Of a stretch of 64,000 nucleotides of DNA, positions 11,563 to 22,965 are shown one piece after another. Position numbers and translations under genes: made by a program. The stretch's first letter is position 1; every line of letters begins with the position of its first letter. Origin of the DNA: Cheiracanthium punctorium (taxonomy: Eukaryota > Arthropoda > Arachnida > Araneae > Cheiracanthiidae); the NCBI GenBank assembly GCA_038373885.1, contig JAWZYV010019925.1, forward strand, positions 773,001 through 837,000. The letters are read 5' to 3'. The notes below the pieces were generated by a model. It worked only from the letters and a program-made list of their open reading frames with translations, did no database searches and was not told the origin of the DNA.

Positions 11563-12786
11563 CAGTAGAACCTCTCAAATCCGGACTTCCAAAATCTGGA
11601 ATTTCTATAATCCAGACAAAATTCGGCCTTGCAAATAATAATAAATTGGTATTAACCAATAAAAAATTTTTTTTGTATCTCCTGAAAATGCAAATAGATG
11701 GCAGCATCAAACATAATGAAGACTTCAAGACATTTTATGCTGGTTTTTTACAAAATTTTTATTTATTTTAATCAAAGTTTTATATTTTTATAGTCACTGC
11801 ATCAAATCTCAAAGATGTGTGTGCACTTTTGAGGCTGATGGATATGATCTTTTCGTCCGCCACGCTTTGTACTTGCAGTTTCTTTTGCATTGTGTAATCT
11901 GTTTCAGGGTAGGTTTGCTTGCCAATTCAATTCTGGTGAATTAAAGTTTGCAATTTCATTATTATAATACTAAAACCAGAAACATTATTCTTGTTGATAG
12001 AATAGTGTCAGGCAGGTTATATAAAAAAAAAAAAAAAAGTCTTTTAGTGGTGGCATGCCCAGCAAAGGTCCACTTCAAAAACAAAACAAAGGAATCTATC
12101 AAAGCAAAAGCAGATGAAAAGATCATATCCACCTGCTTCAAAAGAGCATGGAAATCCGAAGCAGGCCAGAACGTTTGCTGTTAAAATGAAAGAGGGAAAA
12201 ATATAAAGGAGAGGAGGGGGAAGAGAGTTAAATAAACACTTGGGCCGGAAGCAAGTTGATTATGTAATATGACCTTATGAGCAGACATCCAGTTGTTTGT
12301 TTTAGGCTTTGAATGCAGTGTGATGTTTTTTTCTGATATTTATTGCATTTGGGTTTATTTTGAAAACGATGGACATTTCTTGAGCATGCCAATTAATTGA
12401 ATGTTTTATTGCAATAATAAATTATAAAAGGGTATTTGTTCGGTATTAAACGATATACATAGGAGCAATATACATAAAGGATACACATCAGGAGCGCATA
12501 TTTAAGAAGGGGGCAGAGGCGGGCTGGGCCCCCTGCGAAAATGTTAAGCAATTATTATAAAACATGTATTTTAAAACATTTATATAAACACAACTATCAT
12601 TAAAATACCGGATCGCGCCCCCCCCCCCCCCCAAAATGGTAAACTATATATGCTACTGATATGTATAGATGAGGGTGTTTTTGCAGCACTTTTTATAGTT
12701 GATATTGCAGAGTTTTTATAATCTGGAAATTTCTGTAATCCAGAATCAGTAAAGTCCTACGATTCCGGATTTGAGAAGTTCTATTG
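11563..12786 (+). mobile_element. pogo/Tigger-like DNA transposon, non-autonomous
   Basis: Left end CAGTAGAACCTCTCAAATCC; the right end, reverse complemented, is CAATAGAACTTCTCAAATCC. The flanks are TA (11561-11562 and 12787-12788). Subterminal AATCTGGAATTTCTATAATC also recurs inverted near 12719-12745. TIR sequence and TA target are typical of pogo/Tigger elements. No transposase ORF. A hAT MITE lies inside (12489-12658). Confidence 0.85.
12489..12658 (+). mobile_element. hAT-type MITE (family shared with 62568-62746)
   Basis: Starts CAGGAGCGCATATTTAAG and ends TATATATGCTACTG. The interior (AAGCAATTATTA, AACATTTATAT, GATCG-C/T-rich, AAAATGG) matches 62568-62746 in the same order. The flanking octamers ATACACAT and ATATGTAT agree at 5 of 8 positions, so the target duplication is eroded. 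Confidence 0.65.
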
Positions 12787-13198
12787 TACTACTAGGTTAC
12801 AACAGCTTTAATCTATTGTTAGAATATTCCGTAAGCTGTAGAATATGCATCACATGTATTTTTCTATAAATAGGTTACAATCATAAAAATTTCAAAGAAA
12901 ATTGTTGAGTATTGAATTGTTTATTCTTTTATTTTGCAATGTCTTATCCTCCTGAATTCTGTATCCCTCAATAAACATTTATCTACTTAACTGTAACTGT
13001 GTTCATGCACACATTCTTTTTACTTCTTCTATACTTTTTTCTTTCTTGATGTTACCTTGTTATGTGAAGTGCCTGTTTCTTCCATTCTAATTTAATAAAG
13101 TAATTGTTATGTTAAAATCCCACGCTTACTATGATTTTGCCATAACTCTGCTAACATTTCTAAAAGGTTATGGACACCAGATGAATTAATTTTTTCAT

Positions 13199-13633
13199 TT
13201 GCTGACTTTCAACGTTCGTTTCAAGACTGCATCATTCATCCTCAAAATGGTGACTGGAACTTGGCGGATTGAAACGCTAAATAAAGATAATTATGAAACA
13301 TGGAAACATAAAACATGTACTCATAAAATTAAGGATATATCCAGAATAACTTGTAGGAGGTGTAAAAGCATTGGGCACTGGACTAGCGAATGTGAAAGTG
13401 GAAAAAAGAATAATTTTAAACATAAGCCTAACAGCATGGGATTCTTATCCACTCTGGATGACTCGCCAATAGGGTTACCAGGTGAAATACAGCAACTCTA
13501 CTCGCCTAAAGCTCTCTCAACAATATCAAATAATGAAAAGCAAAATTTTTGGTGTGTTAAGATAGATACTAAAAGTTATATGAGTTACTTCAGTTATCAT
13601 CGATCCACGTTTGCAATTGCAAGGACAGATTAG
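13199..13633 (+). pseudogene. Ty1/Copia gag relic
   Basis: The peptide begins with WRIETLNKDNYETWKHK, which resembles the start of Copia-type gag (…L-x-x-NY-x-W). It then jumps to a CCHC zinc knuckle, CRRCKSIGHWTSEC. The region normally separating these two (well over 100 residues) is missing, so there was an internal deletion. The frame then runs into unrelated residues and stops. No protease, integrase or LTR was identified near it. Confidence 0.7.
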
Positions 13634-14848
13634 GAAACCCTCCTACTTCCAGTCGATGAAATAAAATTAAATGAAGAATAAAAAGAAAAAGGGGTGAGAG
13701 ATAAAATGACACAGTCAATTACTATCGTTTTAATATGGCAAAAATGAAACTAAAAAATTGGGGTTCAGGGGGTCTCCCCCTGACAAGGCTTGAACAGCCG
13801 AGTTATATGTAAATATATTTAATTACCCATATACTATTTTTGTTCATTTTTTAGTGTTAGTGTGTTACCTCCCCTTTCCCCCCCCCCCCCCCCAAAATAA
13901 TAATAAATAAAATTGAGTAATAAAGCCATTCTGGTTCATTGCCATTTTTATTTAAATCATTGCAAGAGTTAAAGGATACTGTCCCAAAAGTAATCTTTAT
14001 TTAGAAAAAAAACCCCACTAAAAGTATCTTTTTAAATTTATTGTAATAAAATGAATATATTAATATTTTTTCGCACTATAAGAAATAATGTCTCATTTAA
14101 TTCTGCAAAGTCTGCTTGTAAGTTGGAATTTCTCTTATCACTTAAAAGGAGTTATTGATGATTTAAAGGTTTATTTTTACTAGTGATCTAGAAAAGATAA
14201 TTTTATTTCAGAAATTAATCCATCAAGGATCCATATATTTAAATAATTTTTGACTATAATATTCTTAATTTTTTTAATTAGTTGGTTTAGGTAACCATGG
14301 AAGCATAGTTAATAAAATATTAAACACCTATGTTACATTGAGCAAATACCTTGTACCAGGCCATTTGTAAATAATGTTGTGTGTGTTCCCATTGTACATT
14401 TCATATTTATTAGAATAGTCCCAAAATTCATATAATCAGAATTAATTATTTGGTTGAGTGTTTTTCTTTATTCTAAACTTTATTTTAGATGGAAATCTAA
14501 ATATTTTTAAATGTTCTTTACTGGTGAGTCATAGACATAAAACTGTTTGATTATCTCTTAAAACATAATTTCTCAATGCCTGTTCTGTAAATGCAGGGCT
14601 TAGCACAAGTCACGTTTCAGCAGGGTTCAGCACAAGTCACTTTCAGTCTATTTTTAGCAGCTGCCACTATTAGCAATTGAGACTTGTAATCTGAAGAAAT
14701 TTTCAAAAGCTCAGAATTTTAGCAAATTAAGGACCTGTATTCTTAGGGTTTTTCCTCCCCTCATTAGAACATCATAATTGCTGTGTTAACGAGAAATTAT
14801 TTACAGTATTAGTTACGTGTTTGAAAAAAAAAAAAAAATATATATATA

Positions 14849-15604
14849 CAGTCGAAGACCCAAAATCCACACAGCTTGGTTCCAGACCTTGTGCAGATTT
14901 TAGAATTTTGCGGATTTTGGGTCATAATAGGAAATTTATTCTATTTCCACCCCCCTCAGAAAATAATAGAAAAAAAAATACAATAGAGATCAAGGGAAAT
15001 AAATCATGTTACTTATAATTAGAATCATGATATAAAAATACAGAGGATTAATGCAATATACAAAATTATGAGATTATAGTACAACTTATTTAAACATGCA
15101 TAAAAATACAGAGGATTAATGCAATATACAAAATTATTAGATTATAGTACAACTTATTTAAACATGCATATTCAATAGTTTAGGACTTTGGGATGTTCTA
15201 ATTATATTTATTTATTTATTTTTCATTATTTTCTGTTCGTAACACAGCTTAGCTGCTCTACAAATCTGAGATATTTCTTTCTCACAGCCTAACCTTCATT
15301 CAATGTTAATTTATCAACTTTTTGATCATCCTCACTTGTTACTGTGCCAGAGTATGTGTCATGTGATCATAATTCAGTGTCAATTATGTCACTGTCAGTC
15401 ATTTGAAAGTTATCAATGTTAAGATTAGAGCTCATAGACTCCTAAAAATTTTTAATATTAACTTATTTAGTTTTACTTTGTGGTTATAGTGTAGTTTTCT
15501 GAACTTGCAGCTGGCAGGGCAGATTTCATTGTTTATATTGAACAGACAGTGCGGATTTTAGAGCCTTGCAGATTTCGGATCGGGGGATTTTGGGTCTTCT
15601 ACTG
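14849..15604 (+). mobile_element. pogo-like element with TA target
   Basis: Left end CAGTCGAAGACCCAAAATCC; right end reverse complemented CAGTAGAAGACCCAAAATCC (1 mismatch in 20). TA flanks at 14847-14848 and 15605-15606. Subterminal GCAGATTTTAGA/GCGGATTTTAGA repeats are inverted. Length 756 bp, with no transposase. It contains the 68-bp tandem repeat at 15032-15167. Confidence 0.82.
15032..15167 (+). repeat. 68-bp tandem duplication
   Basis: Two adjacent copies beginning ATAAAAATACAGAGGATTAA at 15032 and 15100, with one difference seen (TATGAG/TATTAG). The near identity implies a recent duplication. Confidence 0.92.
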
Positions 15605-16163
15605 TACATATTTTTAATGCTTTTGGAGGTCATAAAATCATATCTGTATTGGTGTAATTTTTGATGAAGAATTGGTGGAAGTCATTTTAGATATTTTAAG
15701 CATCTGGAAGAAGAATGTTTGAATTAATTTAAATCTTTGTCTGTTAAGATTCATTTAGCATTTACTACTGTTTAAAAATACTGAAAGCTGCTATTGGAAA
15801 TAACTAAAATGAAAATTTTGAATTATTTCTCAGAACAGTAAACATATTGTATCTATGTGTCAAAAGTGTTCAAAATGCTCTTGTATAGTTTAAAGATCTT
15901 GCTGCTGATGAGGAAAGGGAAGGGCCATTGCCTTTTTTCCCCCCTCACTATTCTGTGTGCTAATTTACCTTTAATTATAAATTGATTACTAAAAATTATG
16001 TCGATTACCAAAAGAAACTTTCAAGGTGTCCGTAGTGTTATAAGTGTTTTGAAACAACAATGCCTTTCTTGTCTACATAAATATACTATGAATAACCCAG
16101 TCATTTATGTTAATATTTTTTTATTATGAACTTCACATTGTTCATTTTTCATCCTTTTACTAG

Positions 16164-16357
16164 ATAATTACAATAGTAACTACTATGCTAGAAGTGATAC
16201 ATCAGATGATAATACATCTCGTCCTAGCAATGAGAATTCTTATTCAGATTCAAGGCCTGGTGGGGGTTATAAGAGCAGCAGACACAGCCAGTCTAATCGT
16301 GATAATTCCAGGGAAAGACCCCATCAGGCAACAACATATGAGGAACCTAAACCACCT
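16164..16357 (+). CDS. eIF4B: eIF4B exon, penultimate
   Basis: The acceptor is ttttactag and the donor is CCACCT|GTAAGT; entry is phase 1 and exit phase 0. About 65 residues rich in Ser, Asn, Asp and Tyr (NYNSNYYARSDTSDDN) with a Gly-rich patch (SRPGGGYKSS) end in TYEEPKPP, which resembles the EEPK-P segment just before the C-terminus of vertebrate eIF4B. It is followed by a 16-kb intron full of transposons. Confidence 0.88.
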
Positions 16358-17550
16358 GTAAGTAATGTTGATATTGCTTTTTCACTTTTGAAATTAAAAT
16401 AATTGAATTTTTTAAAAAGAAAACATGAAAAAAAAAAAAAAAACCTTCTTATCTAAGTATTGAAAGCCCAGATGTTTCTTCAATGGTTCTGGGATGTGCC
16501 ATCCGAAAACAAAACTTTTATTATTACTTTTAAAAAATGAAAATGCTTAGCTCAAAAATCAATTGCATATCCTCACCAATCAAGCAATCGACTTGAAAGT
16601 TCAGAGATAGCAGGGATGCTACGACTGTGCCAATTGCACCAAATGGAATCTTTTGATACATCATCCTGATACAAAAAGCATATTTTTGAAGGTCTCTGTG
16701 CCAAAAGAATCTCTTTGTATTTCCTGATACAAAAAGTATAATTTTAAACAAATTCTGCTCCAAACTGTGCTGTCCCAGAGTCCAAAAATGTAAATAAAAC
16801 CAAAAATTACATACTAATGTATCAGTTTCCCGTTTTCACCAAAACACTGTTCTCTTTTCATATCAGAAAGCGCATACAGTCAAAAACTGATCTTTCCCAA
16901 AATCAACAAATTTAACCAATATACTTCATCATTTTAAAAGCAAGCATAGAATTAATAATTGTAAAGTAAAAACAAAAAAAGACAATTTTAGAAATTTTTC
17001 CTCTACAAAGCACTTTATTTAATAGATTCGTGTAAATAAGGTATCAGCGGCCATCAAAACACAGAGAGGGGAATCAACCTGACTTCGCGATTCCCATACA
17101 ATGGCACAAGCAACAGCTTTCTTTTTTTTTTCCAAGTATGGGGGTTGGTTATCATCACAATAATAGGTAGATAAGTTAAAGAAAATGTTTATTAATCCTA
17201 ATTAGATTATACTTATGATATTACAATTTTTAGTTACATAAATGTATAAATGAATCATGAATATAATGCTAGTATAAACTAAAGGATTCCCAAGTGTCAG
17301 ATTTTGGAGGTGCACCAATATTCCGGACATCTGATTTTTCCGTATTAATATTATGGACAAAAGATTTTACTTTCATTGAAAATTGCTGCCTTGACAAAAA
17401 GAAAAAATTTTTTTTGAAAAGCTGTAGCCTGAAAAAAGATTTCTTAAAATATAGTATTAATAAGTTATTAAATTACTTATACATTGTTCCTGGCTTGTAA
17501 TTGTTTGTAAAAAAATATAAAAAAAAAATGCTAGTATAATGCTAATGTCA

Positions 17551-18512
17551 CAGTTGGCCGCGCGTCCTTGAAAACCTGGAATGTCCTTGAATTTTCAAAA
17601 AAAAAGTTCAAGGCCTGGAATGTGCTTAAATTTTGAATTGGTGCCTGGAATGTCCTTAAATTTTAAAAGGAAGTCTGGAATATCCTTAAATTTTACCATC
17701 CAATTGCTGAATTTTTGTTGTGTCATCGGTTATTCCCAATCCCTATGATAATGAAACCATGTACCATGGAGGAAAAGAAAAATCACAATTGTTGAATAAT
17801 TTCAGTTGAAATTTTTATTATCCTGAAATTTGTTTGCAAATGGTTTTATGATGTTGATTATATTTTATTACATTAAAATTAATGTAATACACATTTCCAT
17901 GCGAGTATTTAAACAAAGGCATGTGTTTCCTTCCCCTCCCCTCCTTCAATTTAACTTTTACAGGAATTCTTTTTCCGAAAGTCCCCTTTTTCCAAATCAT
18001 GTCCGAAAGAATTTAAGTAATTTAAGTCATGTCCATCTAAAATGCATGAGGTTTGTTCCTACTTATGAAAGCTGCTATTTTGAAATTGAAGAAATCATTT
18101 TTACATAAACATGTAAGTTTTATTTTTTATTATACTAGCATTTGTATAATAAAAAACTAATTTGCGAATTCCCTTTCACTTATATTTTCCTCTTCATTTA
18201 AAATTTATATTAAATCAAATAATACATACAAAAATGTGCTAAGTAATATCTGGTGTTTGCCAAAATCAAAATATTTGCTTAAAACGGTACTTGTTCCAAT
18301 TTACATTGTCTCTCAACAATTACGAAATAGTATTAAGTGTTTTTGAGGAATTTTCAATATCTGTGTGTTCATGAAACCATGAGATTAAATTAGATTATAA
18401 GAAAATGGAAATAATGACAAAAAAAAATCTCAAAAATATGTATGCTGATAGTGTTTTCAGGATATCCTTAAAAGTCCTTGAATTTTTTCTCTGAGAAAGG
18501 GTGGCCATCCTG
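17551..18512 (+). mobile_element. CAG...CTG element with 6-bp flanking repeat ATGTCA
   Basis: Left end CAGTTGGCCGCGCGTCCTTG; right end reverse complemented CAGGATGGCCACCCTTTCTC. ATGTCA stands directly at both borders (17545-17550 and 18513-18518). Inside the left end, four degenerate ~35-bp units of the CTGGAATGTCCTTAAATTTT type (17570-17690) are mirrored by AAGTCCTTGAATTTTTTCTC near the right end. This is hAT-like in end sequence and subterminal repeats, but hATs normally leave 8-bp duplications. No transposase seen. Confidence 0.65.
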
Positions 18513-18689
18513 ATGTCAATACTTTAAAATACAGCCCAATAATCAAACAAATTTAAACACGAGTATCACCGATTTGAATTTGTCCTCTTAAAAAAAATAT
18601 ATATAAAAATCAGCTTTACTGACAACAATATTTTTCTTTTTACCTTTTTTTGAGGGGGAGGGGGGCATTATACATAATGTGTAAGCGAT

Positions 18690-18910
18690 ACAAAAGTTGC
18701 AAAATTGATAAGTATAGAATTTCCTTTTTAAACACAAAAATTTGCAAAACTGATGCAAAAGCAGATATTTTTGATGCAAAAGTCTGCAAAACTGATACAA
18801 AAGTAGTTTTGTGATACGAGTCTGTAAAATTGATACAAAATTAGATTTTTTTCTGATACAAAAGCCTGCAAAACTGATACAAAAATTAATTTTTCTGATA
18901 CAAAAGGCCT
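18690..18910 (-). repeat. degenerate ~50-bp tandem repeat
   Basis: Units of the TGCAAAACTGATACAAAA type separated by T-rich spacers occur about five times. They create spurious reading frames on the minus strand with repeated YQF/CISF motifs. Confidence 0.7.
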
Positions 18911-20184
18911 AAATCTCTGTAACATCACTGAGATATGTAAAACGATAAAGGAAAGCCTGTAGATGGCATGAAAATAACAAAATCTACCCATTTCCCATTT
19001 TTTTTTGTCATTTTCGGCAGTTTTCAGCTGGCAGAAAGCTTCCCCTATAATGTACATAAGTGTGTACAGAAGTTTTATTATGAAAAGAATTTAATATATT
19101 GGTGATGATGGTAGTATTTGTAAAATAAATATAGAAGCAGAGCCGTAGAGAATTAGAAATATTGCGGCGCATGTGATCGATGATAGTGGTTTGTATTTGA
19201 TGAATTAGTTGAATACAGGGTTTTTCCATGATTTACGTATTTTCCTTCTAACTTCTTTTCAAACACACACACATCTAGAATACTTGAGCATGCAGTAAAC
19301 ATCCTTATCGAAGGAAAAGAAAATGATCATCAGCATGCAAGGTGCGTGAATAATTCCTTGCACTAAATAAGACATCACTTCCGAACTCTATAGATGAAGA
19401 CAAATGAAAATGCACTTTCTTAAATCACCGTAATTGAAGAAAACAGATTATTGACGATAATGACAATTTTTTATTTTTAGGATCACAATATCACAATATA
19501 GGCTTCTAGGTTAAATTGCACACGATCAATATTGAAGTAAGGAGAAGCAACATATTTTCACATAAAATTAGAAAATATTATGGGCACGGACAGAGGCACA
19601 AGCCCCGAAGGGCAAGTGCTTGTCCAAACCTCCAATGCAGCTCTACTCTGCTCGCTAACTTACAACTGACTGCTCATATTCAAAGATGCACAGGGGGGTA
19701 TGTCACGAGGTCAACTTTTTGCGGTTAAGCTATTACATGTGTGAGAGAGAAAAAAAGGAACACGAAAGACTTTACTAGAACATTCGATGCATGCAGCTGC
19801 ACACAGAGAAGCAAAAAAGAAAAACAAAACACTGCAGTCTGGGAGCAGTGCAATACTACAAGTTAGGCTTTCATATGAATAAGTGCGAAAAGAAGATGGG
19901 AAGAAAAAATATAAACAAAACAGATTGCAGCTGCAAGTTTGATTAGCATAACAGAAGGCAGGAAATGGAAATGATTAAAAGTGCGTTTTTGCCTTACAAA
20001 TAAAATGGCTGAAAGGAAATTTGAAAGCTTTAAAAAGAGTTACTGTTAAAACTTATAAATTAAATTTAGAATAGACTATTAGTTTAAATTTAGACAATAT
20101 TAATTAGGATTTGTATTAATAATTTTTCATTAAAAAAATATGCACGTTGTGTCAACGTGCAGGGATGTTAACTCCAACACTCGA

Positions 20185-20280
20185 TTTGGGAGCACCCCGG
20201 GAGCAGAAAAAATTTCATTTGGGAGCACCTCGGGAGCACAAAAATTCCATTTGGGAGCACCTCGGGAGCACAAAAAATAG
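20185..20280 (+). repeat. 33-bp subterminal repeat, three copies
   Basis: Units starting TTTGGGAGCACC at 20185, 20218 and 20250, each followed by CGGGAGCA and an A-run. They lie just inside the left end of the 8.9-kb element. Confidence 0.88.
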
Positions 20281-20505
20281 TTTTCAAGAGGAAAACTAAG
20301 ATTCAAGATCAGAATTAACATGATTTTGGAGCATAAAATTGAAGATTAAGGAACACAATAATTGCATACAAGAAAAGCAAAGTTTGCGAGCAAACACCAT
20401 TTGCTAAAAGCAAAACACTATTTGAAAGCACTTTAGGAAAGCTGTGGAAAAAAAAAGGGTGTATACAGGCTATGCTATCAGCAACTTGGTAAAAACAATA
20501 CATAT

Positions 20506-20607
20506 CAGGAGTCAGCAACCTTTCTGTGGTTAAGTCATTTTTTTCCTACTCAAGAACCATGAGTATGATATGTATGCGGCTTGCGAGCCACAGGTTGCCA
20601 ATCCCTG
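20506..20607 (+). mobile_element. short hAT-like MITE
   Basis: Left end CAGGAGTCAGCAACCTTTCT, right end reverse complemented CAGGGATTGGCAACCTGTGG, with an ATGCGGCTTGCGAGCCAC core. This is a familiar hAT terminal type. No clear 8-bp flanking duplication. Confidence 0.5.
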
Positions 20608-21299
20608 TCCCTTTTTTTTTTCTTTTTCAGAACCATTTAGGGAATCTTCCTCTCGAAAAAGAGAGCACAAATAAAATGAAAACTAAATTTTAAAACAAAA
20701 GCTTCTATCTCATTCTTTGGTTCTATTACAAATCACAAGTAGTACTAAATGGAGATTTTTGAAAACCTAAATATTATACCTCTTATACATCAACACGTAA
20801 TTGGTAAGCAGTATCGAAAACAAAATAAATTTGATGGTTAGAATAATTAAATGTGTGTACTTTTAATAGCATATGCTTTTGTATCAGTAATTTAACCTCA
20901 TCTAATATTTACATATTCATCTATAATACTTGAACACAATATACAAAGCAAATGTAAACAAAAAATATTTAATGACTGTTGACAGAAATTAAGAATTATA
21001 GGAAGTAAAAAAAAATCTGATGTGTCCAACACATGACTTCCTTGCACGTCTATTAGAACAAAAATATTTTCGACGCACTTCCTCTAAACTTATTTGTTTG
21101 AAAGAGATAAAATATCAATAATAGTAAGATTTAGCGATTTCTAGCCAAATATTTCGATATCGCCAAGCTGAGTTCAATTTGAAAGATTTCCTTCTGACAC
21201 TTTATTTGGCGATATTTCACCAAAAGCCGACAAACTCGAGATAGTCAGCGAGATTTTGGGGATAGCCAAAGTAGTCATTGACCACAGACTTTCAATGAA

Positions 21300-22821
21300 T
21301 TGAATGCATCTATACACCTCAATGTATTCAAAGTCATTTGGCTCACCATGTAAATAAATTCTCAGTCGATTGCTGTCAAAAAAGATATTGAAAACAGTTA
21401 GATATTACAATAGTTCTAAATACAAAGTTCAAAAATCTACGGGTTAAAGTTTTAGAGTTATACAAAATACGAAATAATTTTTGGCGCCAAATTTGGCGAT
21501 ATTTCGGCGAAACTCGTCAATGTCGACGACATTTGGCGAGATTTTAAGCATGAACCAAACAATGACAGATTATCGCCAAATTTGGCGATATTTCGCCAAA
21601 ACTCGCCAAGAACGATGACAAATGGCGATACTTTGGGCATGGACCAAATGACTGACTATCGCCAAATTTGGCGATATTTCGCCAAAACTCGCCAAGGTCG
21701 AGGACAGACGGCGAGATTTTGGGCATGTACCAAACAATGACTGTCTACAGTTGTATTATATTGAAGATGTCCATAGACATTAAAGTACTGAAATTCTTTT
21801 CGGTGGTCCTGTAAATAAACTCTCCAGTAGATTGGAACCAAAAATCGAGATGCACAACTAGATGTTACAACATTCTTATATATGAAATTTCATAATAGTT
21901 TTTGAGATTTGAGAGTTAAATATGCACACACGTACACCAAAAGTCGCCAAGCTTGGCGACTTTTGGCATAGTTCTTGAGGGAGGCACGTGACCGTGGTCG
22001 GACCATTACCTAACTTATGTGGTAGGACGGTATTGTGCTTGAAATGGATGAATGCCCCTAAAATTGCCATTGACCGTAATGTATTGGAAATCTTTTGAGT
22101 GTTCCTGTAGCAGAACTATAAATGATAAAGACACTTTTTTTAATGGAGAAATTCATTTTCTAACTCTTTACAGCATATATCACTTCTGAGTCGTTTGAAA
22201 TAGCCCAATACCTCTAAAAAACGCTTTGATGAATTTCGGCCCATAGAGCGTAATGTATTTCGAATCTTTTGGGCGGTCCTGTAGATAAACTATTCAGTCG
22301 AATGGAACCGAAAGGGGAGGTGCACAACTAGATGTTACAACAATCCTAAATATAAAGTTTCAACATTCAACGCCTAACAGTTTTTGAGATATGCGAGTTT
22401 AATGAATTTCGGCCCATTGAGTGTAATGTATTTCGAATGTTTTGGGCAGTCCTGTAGATAAACTATCCAGTCGATTGCCACCAAAAGGGGAGGTGCACAA
22501 CTAGATCATAGAACAATCCTAAATATCAAATCTCAACATTCTACGACCAATAGTTTTTGAGATATGCGAGTTACATACATACAGTACGTACGTACGTACG
22601 TACAGACGGCATGGAAAAACTGTCCACAGTAGACTCGCCACTGGTCAAAATGAGTTGCAGACGCGTTAATATGATCGTGCATGCTAGCCTACGATGAGAT
22701 GCATCGAAAAAATTTTTTAAATTAAATTTAGAGGTAGTCAAAATCGGTTTTTATGTCGAAATTTGGCCCCCAAAATTTTTCGGGATCACATTACTTCCTT
22801 ATACTACGTACAAGGAAGTAA
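21300..22821 (+). mobile_element. tandem-repeat element with terminal hairpin, copy 1
   Basis: Several degenerate ~170-180-bp units containing a CATAGAGCGTAATGTATT-like block, TTTTGGGCGGTCCTGTAGAT, AGGTGCACAACTAGAT and AGTTTTTGAGATATGCGAGT (clearest at 22245-22400 and 22425-22575, weaker at 21300 and 21760). They are followed by a (GTAC)n microsatellite (22583-22604), a unique ~180-bp segment and a perfect hairpin with 10-bp arms (TTACTTCCTT/AAGGAAGTAA, 22791-22821). The family recurs at 41.6-44.2 and 45.7-47.1 kb. The layout resembles non-autonomous Helentron/DINE-like elements, which is an inference. Confidence 0.6.
21485..21745 (+). repeat. 86-89-bp tandem repeat with TTGGCGA palindromes, three copies
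   Basis: Units begin CGCCAAATTTGGCGATATTT at 21485, 21574 and 21660. Each contains the self-complementary CGCCAAATTTGGCG and an inverted CGCCAAAACTCGCCAA, so it can form stem-loops. The overlapping minus-strand reading frames are a by-product of the repeat. Confidence 0.92.
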
Positions 22822-22965
22822 TTAAGATTATGAGAAATTAATAATGAGATTACAAATTAAGTATCATAAGTTATCTAGTTTTCTATTTATTCTTTTTTTT
22901 ATTTTTATTCATTTCTTCTTGAGCTTTTTCATTTTCTTCTAATAGTTTTAATGGTATTGAGAGTC

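Larger units (their letters stand above)
11195..16163 (+). other. eIF4B intron with Tigger-like, Copia and pogo-like relics
   Basis: 5-kb intron. Separate entries cover the duplicated 110-bp unit, the elements at 11563-12786 and 14849-15604, the gag relic and a 68-bp tandem repeat. The stretches 12870-13190, 13640-14840 and 15610-16160 show nothing beyond AT-rich sequence with C-runs. Confidence 0.6.

Noticed and set aside
18690..18910. CRISPR-like direct repeats
   Set aside because: Degenerate ~50-bp tandem units with no unique spacers in an animal intron; an ordinary minisatellite.
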